Positions 37,247 to 46,872 of a stretch of DNA of 64,000 bases are shown one piece after another (the first letter of the stretch is position 1; each line of letters opens with the position of its first letter). The position numbers and the translations under genes are program-made. This DNA is from an uncultured Tolumonas sp. (GTDB taxonomy: Bacteria > Pseudomonadota > Gammaproteobacteria > Enterobacterales > Aeromonadaceae). The DNA lies in NCBI RefSeq assembly GCF_963676665.1, contig NZ_OY781378.1, forward strand, positions 581,001 through 645,000, read 5' to 3'. The notes under the pieces were generated by a model, which was not told where the DNA came from, ran no database searches, and saw only the letters and a program-made list of their open reading frames with translations.

Positions 37247-38616
37247 TATTCAGCGTCCGTGTTGTAACGCAATACAGTGGCGATAGCGAAGGCGGCACCG
37301 AAAGCGATAACCATACCAATCAAATAGTTCAGAACAGAGCTGGATTGTACAATCGCGATACCAGGGATACCGGTCAGGCCTACCGCAGTCATACCGACTT
37401 TGCTGGCTACTACCCAAGCACCACCCAGTGCGCCACCCGCCAGTGCTGCCAGGAATGGCTTCACAAAGCGCAGGTTAATACCGAAGATAGCCGCTTCAGT
37501 GATACCCAACAGACAAGAGACACCGGCTGGGATAGCAATTGATTTGATACGAGCATCTTTGGTTTTGAAATATACCGCCAGACAAGCACCACCTTGCGCC
37601 ACGTTCGCCATTGCCCAGATTGGCAACAGGAAGTTTACACCCACGCTCTTATCGGCCAGCAGACCCAGCTCAATGGCATGGAAGCTGTGGTGAATACCGG
37701 TGATAACGATGGCTGAGTAAGTACCGCCGAATAACAGACCAGCTAACCAGCCCGCATGTTCATACAAATTTGTCAGAACAAAGGTAATACCTTCACCCAA
37801 ACCACGACCCGCAGGGCCAATGAACAGCAGAGATACGAAGCCAGTGATCACGACAGTCAAAAATGGTGTCAGAATGAGATCCAATGCATCTGGGATCACG
37901 CGACGCAGTTGCTTTTCCAGATGGCTCATGAACCAGACCGCGATCAAGACCGGGAAAACCGTGCCCTGATAACCGATCATCGCAACGTCTATGCCCATGA
38001 AATTCATGGTTTTGAAGCCACTACCGACCGTCCAGGCATTGGTGAGTGCCGGATGGGTTAAGATCCCGCCCAGCGTTGCACCCAAATAAGGGTTACCACC
38101 AAACTCGCGTGCTGCAGTGAAACCGATTAGTATCGGCAGAATAATAAAGGCTGCAGAGCTGAACATATCCAGCATGATGAAAATGGCGCTGTCAGGGTTA
38201 GCCCAGCCGTAAGTACGTACCAGACCCAAAGTCCCCATCAGCAGACCTGATGCGACGATGGCAGGAATAATAGGTACAAAGATGTTCGACAGGGTGCGAG
38301 CAGCGCGCTGCACGATATTCAGTTTTTGTGTCGCCAGCTTTTTAACTTCACCTTCGCTGGATTCATTAATGCCTGCTACCGCCGTAAACGCGGCATAGAC
38401 TTTGTTCACTATACCAGTACCAAAAATGATCTGGATTTGCCCCGCGTTACTGAAACAACCTTTCACGCCATCCACTTGTTCAATGGCATTTTTATTAATT
38501 TTGTTATCATCCTGCAAAACCAAACGCAAACGAGTTGCGCAGTGGGCTGCACTGACGATATTCTCTTTACCGCCCAGTAGTGGGATCAGTTCATTTGCTA
38601 CAGAAGTTACATTCAT
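37246..38616 (-). CDS. scrA: PTS sucrose-specific EIIBC component
   Basis: Membrane permease that imports and phosphorylates sucrose. The 456-residue protein has an N-terminal IIB domain (1-75) with the phosphorylated cysteine in AAHCATRLR (C26), then a IIC domain with about ten membrane helices and the landmark GIHHSFHAIELGLL. It contains no IIA domain, so phosphate should come from a separate IIA-Glc (Crr). Neither crr nor an outer-membrane ScrY porin lies in the window. GAGG is present shortly upstream of the ATG. Three LacI-type operators lie upstream. Confidence 0.92.
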   Translation of the reverse strand: MNVTSVANELIPLLGGKENIVSAAHCATRLRLVLQDDNKINKNAIEQVDGVKGCFSNAGQIQIIFGTGIVNKVYAAFTAVAGINESSEGEVKKLATQKLNIVQRAARTLSNIFVPIIPAIVASGLLMGTLGLVRTYGWANPDSAIFIMLDMFSSAAFIILPILIGFTAAREFGGNPYLGATLGGILTHPALTNAWTVGSGFKTMNFMGIDVAMIGYQGTVFPVLIAVWFMSHLEKQLRRVIPDALDLILTPFLTVVITGFVSLLFIGPAGRGLGEGITFVLTNLYEHAGWLAGLLFGGTYSAIVITGIHHSFHAIELGLLADKSVGVNFLLPIWAMANVAQGGACLAVYFKTKDARIKSIAIPAGVSCLLGITEAAIFGINLRFVKPFLAALAGGALGGAWVVASKVGMTAVGLTGIPGIAIVQSSSVLNYLIGMVIAFGAAFAIATVLRYNTDAE

Positions 38617-38632
38617 GATTTTCCTCTTTGGA

Positions 38633-38646
38633 TGTAACCGGTTAAA
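38633..38646 (-). promoter_or_regulatory. LacI-type operator next to the scrA start
   Basis: The perfect palindrome TAACCGGTTA (38635-38644) carries the central CG of LacI/GalR-type operators and lies about 17 bp upstream of scrA. ScrR is the obvious binder by context. Confidence 0.65.
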
Positions 38647-38930
38647 TGAGATAGCGGGGGCTCAAGCCGTGATCTCATCAACCGATGCTGTTTCACAACA
38701 GCGTGGGTTGTACGTGCTGCCCTGTCTGCTTTACTTGGGGTGAACCAGACCGGGACGCACACTCTCTCATCATTAATCACTACCGTTACGTCATGCCGTT
38801 TTGCAGCATGTAGTGTGTTTGTTCTTTACCAGTTATTTATCCGCTGAGTGTGTCTTAGCTCTTAGCTCAACGAAATTTCATTTTCTTTTACAGTATACAA
38901 ATAGTGTTTTACTGTTCTGTAATTAGTTTA

Positions 38931-38945
38931 CTAAAACGGTTTAGC
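38931..38945 (-). promoter_or_regulatory. LacI-type operator upstream of scrA
   Basis: CTAAAACGGTTTAGC is an imperfect palindrome centred on CG. The same 15 bases recur at 38962-38976, 31 bp away, which is about three helical turns. Confidence 0.6.
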
Positions 38946-38961
38946 AAAACAACTAAACAAG

Positions 38962-38976
38962 CTAAAACGGTTTAGC
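38962..38976 (-). promoter_or_regulatory. second identical LacI-type operator
   Basis: Exact repeat of the site at 38931-38945, on the same face of the helix. The 514-bp gap from scrA to yadG otherwise holds an AT-rich promoter zone (a TATACT-like -10 for scrA near 38893-38898, reading leftward) and no gene I can support. Confidence 0.6.
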
Positions 38977-39130
38977 AATTGCGATCAATCTAACAAAAAT
39001 TGTGGATTCCTTAAGCAATAAGGCGTCTTTTGATGCCATCTTTGTTATTAGCTGGAATGATCCAGATCAGGTTATAATCCGTTATCTGCCTTGTGCATTA
39101 CCGCTCTCTAATATGAAGAACTCTGACACT

Positions 39131-40048
39131 ATGCTTGCTCTCGATATTCAGCAATTACGCAAAACCTATCAGGGAGGCGTCGAAGCCCTGAAAGGGATCG
39201 ATCTCGCGGTTGAAGAAGGGGATTTTTACGCCCTGCTTGGCCCGAATGGCGCTGGTAAATCGACCACTATTGGTATTATCAGCTCGCTGGTGAATAAATC
39301 CGCCGGCTCGGTCAAAGTCTTTGGTTATGACATTGATACGCAACTGGAACAGGCAAAAGCGCAAATTGGTTTAGTGCCGCAAGAATTTAACTTCAGCCAG
39401 TTTGAGAAAGTCGAACAGATCGTGGTGCAACAAGCCGGATTTTATGGTGTGCCGCGTAAGGTAGCCGAAGAACGGGCTGAGAAATATCTGACCCAGCTCG
39501 ATCTGTGGGAAAAACGCGATAAACAGGCACGCACGCTCTCGGGCGGTATGAAACGTCGTCTGATGATTGCCCGTGCGCTGATGCATGAGCCGAAATTACT
39601 GATCCTCGATGAACCGACTGCGGGGGTGGATATCGAGATCCGCCGTTCGATGTGGCAGTTTCTGCAAAATCTCAATGCCGAGGGCGTCACCATCATTCTG
39701 ACGACCCATTATCTGGAAGAAGCCGAAATGCTGTGCCGTAATATCGGCATCATCGACAAAGGTCGTATCGTGGAAAACACCAGCATGCGTAATTTACTCA
39801 GTAAATTACAGGTGGAGACCTTCTTGCTGGATTTAGATCGTCCGGCTGCCAATGTTCAGCTGGCGGGTTTTAAATCTCATCCGGCGGGGGAATTAAGTCT
39901 GGAAGTTGAAATTCAGAAAAGTGACGGCCTGAATGGCGTGTTTGAGCAGTTGAACAACCAAAACGTCAAAGTGCTGAGTATGCGTAATAAAGCCAACCGG
40001 CTGGAAGAGTTGTTTGTTTCATTAGTAGAAAAAGGACGTCAGGCATGA
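39131..40048 (+). CDS. yadG: ABC transporter ATP-binding protein YadG
   Basis: ATPase of a two-gene ABC-2-type exporter of unknown substrate. The 305-residue protein has Walker A GPNGAGKST (around residue 38), the LSGGMKRRLMIARAL signature, Walker B LLILDEPTAGVD, the H-loop TTHYLEEAEM, and a C-terminal extension ending VLSMRNKANRLEELFVSLV, all as in E. coli YadG. I chose the ATG at 39131 because the protein then starts MLALDIQQLRKTY like the family. In-frame ATG 39113 and GTG 39002 give poor matches. No clear ribosome site is seen. The last bases overlap yadH. Confidence 0.9.
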   Translation: MLALDIQQLRKTYQGGVEALKGIDLAVEEGDFYALLGPNGAGKSTTIGIISSLVNKSAGSVKVFGYDIDTQLEQAKAQIGLVPQEFNFSQFEKVEQIVVQQAGFYGVPRKVAEERAEKYLTQLDLWEKRDKQARTLSGGMKRRLMIARALMHEPKLLILDEPTAGVDIEIRRSMWQFLQNLNAEGVTIILTTHYLEEAEMLCRNIGIIDKGRIVENTSMRNLLSKLQVETFLLDLDRPAANVQLAGFKSHPAGELSLEVEIQKSDGLNGVFEQLNNQNVKVLSMRNKANRLEELFVSLVEKGRQA

Positions 40049-40818
40049 ATAGCGCCGTTTACTGGATTGCCTTCCAGAGCTTGGTTCGTAAAGAAATTAA
40101 CCGTTTTACCCGTATTTGGGTTCAAACCTTAGTGCCGCCGGCGATCACCATGACACTCTATTTTGTCATTTTCGGTAATCTGATCGGCAGCCGGATTGGT
40201 GATATGCATGGTGTGACTTACATGCAGTTTATTGTGCCGGGTCTGATCATGATGTCGGTGATCACCAATTCTTACTCGAATGTCTCTTCATCCTTTTACA
40301 GTGCCAAGTTCCAGCGCAATATCGAAGAGCTGTTGGTGGCCCCGGTGCCGAATTATCTGATCATCTGGGGTTTTGTCGCCGGTGGTGTGGCGCGTGGTCT
40401 GTGTGTCGGTGCGATTGTCACGGCGGTGTCGTTATTTTTTGTGCCGTTTCATGTGCATGATCCGGTCAGCGTATTCATCATGTTAGTGCTGACGGCGATT
40501 TTATTTTCGCTGGGCGGGTTGTTGAATGCGATTTTTGCGAAGAGTTTTGATGATATCAGCATCATTCCGACATTTGTGCTGACACCGCTGACTTATCTGG
40601 GTGGCGTATTTTATTCCATTCAATTATTACCCCCATTCTGGCAGGCTGCTTCGCATGTAAACCCGATCATTTATATGATCAACGGGTTCCGTTACGGCTT
40701 TATCGGCATCTCTGATGTACCGATGTGGACATCCTATCTGGTGGTCTCGCTGTTCATTCTGGCGCTGTATACCACTTGCTGGTGGCTGGTGAAGAAAGGC
40801 ACGGGCTTACGTCATTAA
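40045..40818 (+). CDS. yadH: ABC-2 type transporter permease YadH
   Basis: Membrane partner of YadG, 257 residues with about six helices. It shows the family features QTLVPPAITMTLYFVIFG, SNVSSSFYSAKFQRNIEELLVAPVP and YLGGVFYSIQLLPPFW. Start ATGA overlaps the yadG stop, so the two are coupled. Function in enterobacteria is undefined. A strong terminator follows, shared with prs. Confidence 0.92.
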   Translation: MNSAVYWIAFQSLVRKEINRFTRIWVQTLVPPAITMTLYFVIFGNLIGSRIGDMHGVTYMQFIVPGLIMMSVITNSYSNVSSSFYSAKFQRNIEELLVAPVPNYLIIWGFVAGGVARGLCVGAIVTAVSLFFVPFHVHDPVSVFIMLVLTAILFSLGGLLNAIFAKSFDDISIIPTFVLTPLTYLGGVFYSIQLLPPFWQAASHVNPIIYMINGFRYGFIGISDVPMWTSYLVVSLFILALYTTCWWLVKKGTGLRH

Positions 40819-40834
40819 TCAATGTGCCAGAAAC

Positions 40835-40864
40835 AAAAAAGCCTCCTTGCGGAGGCTTTTTTAT
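40835..40864. terminator. bidirectional terminator between yadH and prs
   Basis: AAAAAAGCCTCC pairs perfectly with GGAGGCTTTTTT around TTGC, with A and T runs for both directions. Confidence 0.92.
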
Positions 40865-40881
40865 ACTCTGTAAAATCTGAA

Positions 40882-41829
40882 TCAATGTTCAAACATGGCA
40901 GAGATAGATTCTTCGTTGCTGATACGGCGAATAGCTTCTGCCAGCATTGGTGCCAGAGTCAGCTGTTTCACTTTACCCAGTGCGCGAATTTCATCGCTCA
41001 ACGGAATAGAATCGGTAATGATCACTTCATCAATCACTGATTCAGCAATGTTTTTCGCTGCCAGACCAGAGAAGATTGGGTGAGTGGCATACGCAAATAC
41101 ACGTTTAGCGCCGCGCTCTTTCAGAGCTTCAGCAGCTTTACACAGCGTACCACCGGTATCGATCATGTCATCAACGATGATGCAGTCACGGTTTGCTACG
41201 TCACCGATCAGGTGCATAACCTGAGAGACGTTCGCGCGTGGACGGCGTTTGTCGATGATAGCGATGTCAGTTTCATCCAGCAGTTTAGCGATAGCACGCG
41301 CACGTACTACACCACCGATATCCGGAGAAACAACAACAGGATCTTCCAGTTGACGTGATTTCATGTCTTCCAGCAGAACTGGGCTACCAAATACGTTATC
41401 AACAGGAACATCGAAGAAGCCCTGAATCTGCTCAGCATGCAGATCGACTGTCAGAACGCGGTCAACACCCACGCTGGACAGGAAATCAGCAACAACTTTT
41501 GCAGTGATCGGTACACGTGAAGAACGTACACGACGATCCTGACGAGCATAGCCAAAGTAAGGAATTACCGCGGTAATACGACCAGCGGAAGCACGACGCA
41601 TGGCATCAACCATAACAATCAGTTCCATCAGATTGTCATTGGTAGGAGCACAGGTTGATTGAATGATGAATACATCACTACCACGTACATTTTCGTTAAT
41701 TTGTACGCTGATCTCACCATCGCTGAAGCGACCTACGGCTGCACTGCCAAGTTTGGTGAAGAGGCGGTCGGCAATCTTTTGCGCTAATTCCGGTGTGGCG
41801 TTACCGGCAAACAGCTTCATGTCAGGCAC
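40882..41829 (-). CDS. prs: ribose-phosphate pyrophosphokinase
   Basis: Makes PRPP from ribose 5-phosphate and ATP, feeding nucleotide, His, Trp and NAD synthesis. The 315-residue protein equals E. coli Prs in length. It has [29 protein letters not shown], the PRPP-binding [10 protein letters not shown] and the end [13 protein letters not shown]. It starts at GTG 41829 (reads GTG CCT GAC ATG), the same unusual start as in E. coli, with GAGG 9 nt upstream. It lies downstream of ispE and lolB. Confidence 0.96.
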   Translation of the reverse strand: MPDMKLFAGNATPELAQKIADRLFTKLGSAAVGRFSDGEISVQINENVRGSDVFIIQSTCAPTNDNLMELIVMVDAMRRASAGRITAVIPYFGYARQDRRVRSSRVPITAKVVADFLSSVGVDRVLTVDLHAEQIQGFFDVPVDNVFGSPVLLEDMKSRQLEDPVVVSPDIGGVVRARAIAKLLDETDIAIIDKRRPRANVSQVMHLIGDVANRDCIIVDDMIDTGGTLCKAAEALKERGAKRVFAYATHPIFSGLAAKNIAESVIDEVIITDSIPLSDEIRALGKVKQLTLAPMLAEAIRRISNEESISAMFEH

Positions 41830-41898
41830 GGGATTAAACCTCTGGGTTTGTCCAGTTGGGGGTGAAGGCTAGCAGGAAATGTTGACGGGGCAGACATC

Positions 41899-42756
41899 TC
41901 AAGCATAAACCTGTTGCAAAACGACATGAAGGGGTGATAAGTTTTTCCCTCTTGCTACAAAACCATGTAGCCATGTCGGCATCAACGCCAAAATTTCTCT
42001 GGCATGGGCCTCATGTTCAAACTCCGCGAACACACAAGCACCAGTACCGGTCATTCTTGACGGGGCGTATTCTATCAACCAGCGTAAGGCCTTTTCAACC
42101 TCGGGGTAATTCTTTTTCACCAAAGGTTCGCAGTCATTGTGCCAATCACCCTGTTGTAATTCGGGCCATTTCTGCTTTGGTGTGTCCCGTTTGAGATCAG
42201 GATGCTGAAAAACAGCTGCTGTTGAAACATGACACGGCGGCACTAAAACCAGATACCATTTCTCTTTTATTTCAACCGGTTGTAACTGTTCACCAACGCC
42301 TTCGGCAAAAGCCGCATGTCCCCGCACAAAAACCGGCACATCGGCACCCAACTGACGGCCCAACTCGGCCAGTTCATCAATGGGTAAATGAATGTGCCAG
42401 AGATGATTGAGTGCGACCAAGGTGGTTGCCGCATCAGAGGAACCTCCGCCAATGCCACCGCCCATCGGCAAACGTTTATCCAGCTCAATCAAAACACCAA
42501 GTGGTGCCGCAGAGTGCTGCTTTAATAACATGGCGGCCCGATAGATCAGGTTTTGCTCCAGCGGTACATCAGCCAGTGCTGGTTCAATGGTTACCTGATT
42601 GCTGTCATTGATGTGAAAGCGTAGCCAGTCGCAGTGATCGAGAAAGATAAATAGCGTCTGTAATTCATGATAACCATCAGTACGACGACCATTGATGTGT
42701 AAAAACAGGTTCAGTTTTGCCGGTGCAGGCCATGCGATGGTGTTGGTTTGCATCAT
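41899..42756 (-). CDS. ispE: 4-diphosphocytidyl-2-C-methyl-D-erythritol kinase
   Basis: GHMP-family kinase of the MEP isoprenoid pathway. The 285-residue protein has [17 protein letters not shown], the glycine-rich [21 protein letters not shown] phosphate loop (near 90-110), [19 protein letters not shown] and [13 protein letters not shown]. The ATG at 42756 overlaps the lolB stop (ATGA); the upstream frame to 42774 would overlap lolB further. It lies between lolB and prs as in E. coli. Confidence 0.94.
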   Translation of the reverse strand: MMQTNTIAWPAPAKLNLFLHINGRRTDGYHELQTLFIFLDHCDWLRFHINDSNQVTIEPALADVPLEQNLIYRAAMLLKQHSAAPLGVLIELDKRLPMGGGIGGGSSDAATTLVALNHLWHIHLPIDELAELGRQLGADVPVFVRGHAAFAEGVGEQLQPVEIKEKWYLVLVPPCHVSTAAVFQHPDLKRDTPKQKWPELQQGDWHNDCEPLVKKNYPEVEKALRWLIEYAPSRMTGTGACVFAEFEHEAHAREILALMPTWLHGFVARGKNLSPLHVVLQQVYA

Positions 42757-43340
42757 TGTGTCACCAGCTCCCAATCATTGATCACCAGACGGAGTTCGGT
42801 TTGCTGACCTTTAAAGGTGATTTTCTCTGGCATCATCCAACCATCAACTTCCTGGTAGCTTTGATATTGCATCTGCCAGTTGGGCGTTTTGATGTTAGTC
42901 ACCTGACCGGTTGCATTGATGTCATAGTCGGTGTCGCCGGGCAGACCTTTGATCCATAACGGCAGTTTATAAACCGGCATTTGCCAGCCGGTTAAACGAT
43001 AGACCAGATATTCGGCATCGCTGCCGCGGTATTCACGACCTTTATCATCAATGATGACCACTTTGTCACCTTCTTTGCTCATTTCCATAATGCGTGTGCC
43101 GAGCAGGCTGGTCAGATTGAGATGATAGTCATCGCCATTTTGCTGCCAGTGAATACGAGCGGAGCCTTTTTTCTCTGGCGTGATAATGGCCAGTTTACCG
43201 GAGATGGTCCAGTGGGTAATATTTTCCAGCTTCTGACGTTGCATACGCCAGCTGGCATTATCCAGTTGATGTTGTTGTGAGGTACACGCGCTCAGAATTA
43301 GCAGGCAAAAAAGCAATGATAGTTGTTGTAATGTTTTCAC
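42753..43340 (-). CDS. lolB: outer-membrane lipoprotein receptor LolB
   Basis: LolB receives lipoproteins from LolA and inserts them in the outer membrane. The 195-residue protein has a lipoprotein signal with lipobox LSAC (Cys about 18) and the family segments [44 protein letters not shown] and [10 protein letters not shown] chose the GTG at 43340, preceded by a perfect AGGAGG (43345-43350). The frame stays open upstream through the ERIC repeat to 43412, but that would bury the signal peptide behind 24 repeat-encoded residues. It is divergent from hemA. Confidence 0.9.
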   Translation of the reverse strand: MKTLQQLSLLFCLLILSACTSQQHQLDNASWRMQRQKLENITHWTISGKLAIITPEKKGSARIHWQQNGDDYHLNLTSLLGTRIMEMSKEGDKVVIIDDKGREYRGSDAEYLVYRLTGWQMPVYKLPLWIKGLPGDTDYDINATGQVTNIKTPNWQMQYQSYQEVDGWMMPEKITFKGQQTELRLVINDWELVTQ

Positions 43341-43367
43341 AAAGCCTCCTTTAACGATGCGACAGTA

Positions 43368-43495
43368 TATACACTTCATACTTGAAGTTGCAGCGTCGTT
43401 GACGGCGTGCATTCACCCCAATCACATAGCGTCTTTATGTTCATGGGGATTCACTCACTTGTCGCCTTGTTGCAACGTCAATTACTTTGGCTACC
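43368..43495 (+). repeat. ERIC/IRU-like intergenic repeat, full-length copy 3
   Basis: A 128-bp element bounded by TATACAC and GGCTACC, in the same orientation as copy 1. It shows TACTTGAAGTTGCAGCG, CATTCACCCCAATC, CATGGGGATTCACTC and CAATTACTTTGG. It occupies over half of the 235-bp lolB-hemA divergent gap, and so separates or carries their promoters. Confidence 0.9.
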
Positions 43496-43575
43496 GGCGC
43501 TGGCGCTTTGCTTTCAAAGATCGCCACTTTTTCGTAGAATAGCTGCCCTAAATTAGCTGACGAGTCCGCAGCCTG

Positions 43576-44838
43576 ATGCATCATCTGTTTGTGCTGGGGG
43601 TAAACCATAAGACGGCGTCGTTGTCATTGCGTGAGCGAGTGGCCTTTGGGCCGGAGCGCATTGACGATGCTTTGGCGGCGTTAACATCGGTCCCCGGTGT
43701 CAGGGAAGGGGTAATACTTTCCACCTGTAATCGTACTGAACTTTACTGTGCTGTTGATAGCGGTGCCAGTGAAGAGGTAGCCCTATGGCTGTCACATTTC
43801 CAGCATCTGACGGAAGATGAACTCCAGCCGGCTTTATATCAGTTGCAAGATGGTGAAGCGGTGCGTCATCTGATGCGTGTCGCCGCAGGGCTGGATTCGC
43901 TGGTCTTGGGTGAACCGCAGATCTTAGGTCAGGTGAAACAAGCGCTGGATACCGCCAGTAAACAAGGTGCAGTAAAAGGGCTGTTGAATCGCTTATTCCA
44001 ACGCACCTTTGGTGTCGCAAAACGCGTGCGCACCGAAACGGAAATTGGCGCGTACGGGGTTTCGGTTGCTTATGTCGCCGTTACGCTGGCGCGGCAGATT
44101 TTCGGTGATCTGTCGCAGGTCAAGGTGTTGCTGATCGGTGCAGGTGAAACAATAGAGCTGGTAGGCCAACATTTGTATGGGCATTCGGTCTCGCAAATGA
44201 CGGTAGCCAACCGCACGTTGCTCCGCGCACAAGCGATTGCGGGCGCATGGCAGGCGGATGTCATTACCTTAAATGAGATCCCGCAGGTATTGCCGGATGT
44301 CGATTTGGTGATCAGCTCCACCGCCAGTCCGTTACCGATCTTAGGTAAGGGGTTGGTCGAGCGGGCGTTAAAACAGCGGCGTAATAAACCGATGTTGCTG
44401 ATAGATATTGCTGTGCCCCGTGATATTGAGGAAGAAGTCGGTGAATTGTCCGATGCTTACCTGTATACCGTAGATGATCTGCAAAATATCGTCGCAGAAA
44501 ATCAGCGGCACCGAGAACACGCAGCCCGGCAAGCAGAACAAATCGTGCAGGATGAGCGCGAACAGTTTATGAACTGGTTCCGCAGTTTATCGGCGCAAAA
44601 CCATGTGCGCCTTTATCGCCAGCAGGCTGATGATATACGCCAGGAACAGTTAGCGCTGGCGTTACGCAAACTTGAGCAAGGTGAAGATGCTGCTGCGGTG
44701 TTATCTGAGCTGAGTGAGCGACTGACCAACAAACTTATTCATGCGCCCACCGAGGCGTTACGCCAAGCGGGCGAAGCCGAAGATAAAAGCTCGTTATTAT
44801 TATTGAGTCAGGCATTACGACTCGACGAAAAAAATTAA
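43576..44838 (+). CDS. hemA: glutamyl-tRNA reductase
   Basis: First enzyme of tetrapyrrole synthesis from glutamyl-tRNA. The 420-residue protein has [16 protein letters not shown], the catalytic cysteine 51 in [26 protein letters not shown], a Rossmann domain with [12 protein letters not shown] and the C-terminal dimerisation helix. Haem-dependent protein stability at the N-terminus is known for the enterobacterial enzyme. It starts the operon hemA-prfA-prmC-sirB1-kdsA. No ribosome site stands out before the ATG. Confidence 0.95.
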   Translation: MHHLFVLGVNHKTASLSLRERVAFGPERIDDALAALTSVPGVREGVILSTCNRTELYCAVDSGASEEVALWLSHFQHLTEDELQPALYQLQDGEAVRHLMRVAAGLDSLVLGEPQILGQVKQALDTASKQGAVKGLLNRLFQRTFGVAKRVRTETEIGAYGVSVAYVAVTLARQIFGDLSQVKVLLIGAGETIELVGQHLYGHSVSQMTVANRTLLRAQAIAGAWQADVITLNEIPQVLPDVDLVISSTASPLPILGKGLVERALKQRRNKPMLLIDIAVPRDIEEEVGELSDAYLYTVDDLQNIVAENQRHREHAARQAEQIVQDEREQFMNWFRSLSAQNHVRLYRQQADDIRQEQLALALRKLEQGEDAAAVLSELSERLTNKLIHAPTEALRQAGEAEDKSSLLLLSQALRLDEKN

Positions 44839-44886
44839 ATATCACGCGAATTGCGCTGATCAAAAAACAAATCAAACAGGAATGCT

Positions 44887-45975
44887 ATGAAAGAAACAGT
44901 GATCAGAAAACTGGAAGGACTGATGGAGCGCTATGAAGAAGTTCAGGCGCTGCTGGGTGAACCGAATGTGGTTTCCGATCAGGAAAAATTCCGTGCTCTG
45001 ACCCGAGAATATTCGCAACTGGGTGAAGTAGTTGCGGGTTTCCAGCAATATCAGCAGGCAGAAGCCGATCTGCAAGCCATCGAAGAGATGTTGGCGGGCG
45101 ACGATGCTGAAATGAAAGCGATGGCACAAGACGAGCAGGCCGATGCTAAACAGCTGATTGAACGCGTAGAAGCTGAATTGCAGGTGTTACTGCTGCCAAA
45201 AGATCCAAAAGATGACAGCAACTGTTTTCTGGAAATTCGAGCTGGTGCCGGTGGCGATGAAGCCGCGATTTTTGCCGGTGATCTGTTCCGTATGTATTCC
45301 AAATATTCCGAACGACGTGGCTGGCGCATGGAAATTATGAGCACCAGCGATGGTGAGCATGGCGGTTATAAAGAAATCATCGTCCGTATGGAAGGTGAGC
45401 GTGTGTTTGGTGTGATGAAATTTGAATCGGGCGGTCATCGTGTGCAGCGTGTACCGGAAACCGAATCTCAGGGCCGCGTACACACGTCCGCCTGTACGGT
45501 GATGGTGTTACCGGAGATCCCGGAAAAAGAGATCCCGGAAATCAACCCAGCGGATCTGCGTATCGATACCTTCCGTGCCTCGGGTGCCGGTGGTCAGCAC
45601 ATCAATAAAACCGACTCAGCCATTCGTATTACCCACATTCCAACCGGTACCGTGGTTGAGTGTCAGGACGAACGTTCACAGCATAAAAACAAAGCGCGTG
45701 CGATGTCCGTGCTGGCGGCGCGTCTGGCGCAGCAGGAAGAAGATAAACGTCGTGCCGAAGCCGATTCCACGCGTCGTAGTATTTTGAGTACCGGTGATCG
45801 TTCTGACCGTATTCGTACCTATAACTACCCGCAGGGCCGTGTCAGTGATCATCGTATTAACCTGACACTTTACCGTCTGTCGGAAGTGATGGAAGGCGAT
45901 CTGGATTGCCTGTTGCAACCACTGTTGCAGGAATACCAAGCCGACCAGTTGGCTGCGTTATCAGACAGTAATTAA
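44887..45975 (+). CDS. prfA: peptide chain release factor 1
   Basis: RF1 ends translation at UAA and UAG. The 362-residue protein has the GGQ motif in [15 protein letters not shown] (near residue 235) and the RF1 stop-reading tripeptide region [12 protein letters not shown], where the PxT motif is PET (E. coli has PAT). [15 protein letters not shown] follows. PrmC, encoded next, methylates the GGQ glutamine. A weak AGGA precedes the ATG. Confidence 0.96.
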   Translation: MKETVIRKLEGLMERYEEVQALLGEPNVVSDQEKFRALTREYSQLGEVVAGFQQYQQAEADLQAIEEMLAGDDAEMKAMAQDEQADAKQLIERVEAELQVLLLPKDPKDDSNCFLEIRAGAGGDEAAIFAGDLFRMYSKYSERRGWRMEIMSTSDGEHGGYKEIIVRMEGERVFGVMKFESGGHRVQRVPETESQGRVHTSACTVMVLPEIPEKEIPEINPADLRIDTFRASGAGGQHINKTDSAIRITHIPTGTVVECQDERSQHKNKARAMSVLAARLAQQEEDKRRAEADSTRRSILSTGDRSDRIRTYNYPQGRVSDHRINLTLYRLSEVMEGDLDCLLQPLLQEYQADQLAALSDSN

Positions 45976-46016
45976 TCGATAGTTACTAAAAAATAGTCAC
46001 TAACAGAGAGCAACTC

Positions 46017-46865
46017 ATGCAAATAGCGTCCCTGCGTCAGCAGTTGATCCAGCGTTTTGCCGATAGCGACAGTGCAGCACTGGATGCGGATTGTCTGTTA
46101 TGTGCGGTATTAAGTTGTACTCGTACTTTTTTGCGTACCTGGCCGGAACAAGCGCTAACGCCGGAACAAGTCGAGCAATTGGAACAACTCGCGATTCGCC
46201 GTGAACAAGGTGAACCGGTCGCTTATATTCTGGGCGTGCGTGAATTTTGGTCACTGCCAATACAGGTTTCGCCAGCGACGTTAATTCCACGCCCGGATAC
46301 CGAATGTCTGGTGGAATGGGCGCTGAGTCTGTTACCAGAACGCGGGCAAGGCTTAAAAGCGCTGGATCTGGGCACCGGCACCGGCGCCATCGCACTGGCG
46401 CTGAAATCAGAATGTCCGGGTTTAACCATGTGGGCGTTAGAGCGCGAACCGGCTGCCTTGGAATTAGCGCGACGGAATGCCGCACGCTTAGGTTTTTCAG
46501 TCAAATTTCTGGCCAGTAACTGGTTTTCAGCGCTGAATGAACAAAATTTCCACCTGATTGTCTCTAATCCGCCCTATATTGATGCTGCTGATCCGCATCT
46601 GGCGCAGGGTGATGTCCGTTTTGAACCACTCAGCGCACTCGTTGCCGAAGAAGATGGTTTGGCGGATATCCGACAACTGATTGATCAAGCTCCGGAATAT
46701 CTGACTGATGGTGGTTGGTTGTTGCTGGAGCATGGTTGGCAACAAGCGCAGGCAGTACGCGAATTACTGTTGGCACGCGGTTTTCATGCAGTCATGACAA
46801 GACAGGATTTAGGTGGTCAGGATCGTGTTTCTGGCGGCCAATGGTTCGGTGATGTTGCAAGGTAG
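46017..46865 (+). CDS. prmC: release factor glutamine methyltransferase PrmC
   Basis: Methylates the Gln of the GGQ motif in release factors. The 282-residue protein has an N-terminal helical domain, then EPVAYILGVREFW, LIPRPDTECLVEW, the SAM loop LDLGTGTGAIALAL (near 117-130) and the catalytic SNPPYI (NPPY at 184-187). AGAGAG precedes the ATG. Follows prfA by 41 nt and continues the operon. Confidence 0.95.
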   Translation: MQIASLRQQLIQRFADSDSAALDADCLLCAVLSCTRTFLRTWPEQALTPEQVEQLEQLAIRREQGEPVAYILGVREFWSLPIQVSPATLIPRPDTECLVEWALSLLPERGQGLKALDLGTGTGAIALALKSECPGLTMWALEREPAALELARRNAARLGFSVKFLASNWFSALNEQNFHLIVSNPPYIDAADPHLAQGDVRFEPLSALVAEEDGLADIRQLIDQAPEYLTDGGWLLLEHGWQQAQAVRELLLARGFHAVMTRQDLGGQDRVSGGQWFGDVAR

Positions 46866-46872
46866 TACGCAA

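Noticed and set aside
43357..43542. Open frame of 61 codons between lolB and hemA
   Set aside because: Also repeat-encoded; no ribosome site and no independent family.
44887..45975. Unusual PET tripeptide in release factor 1
   Set aside because: The position is PxT in RF1 and varies between species, so I do not treat it as an anomaly.
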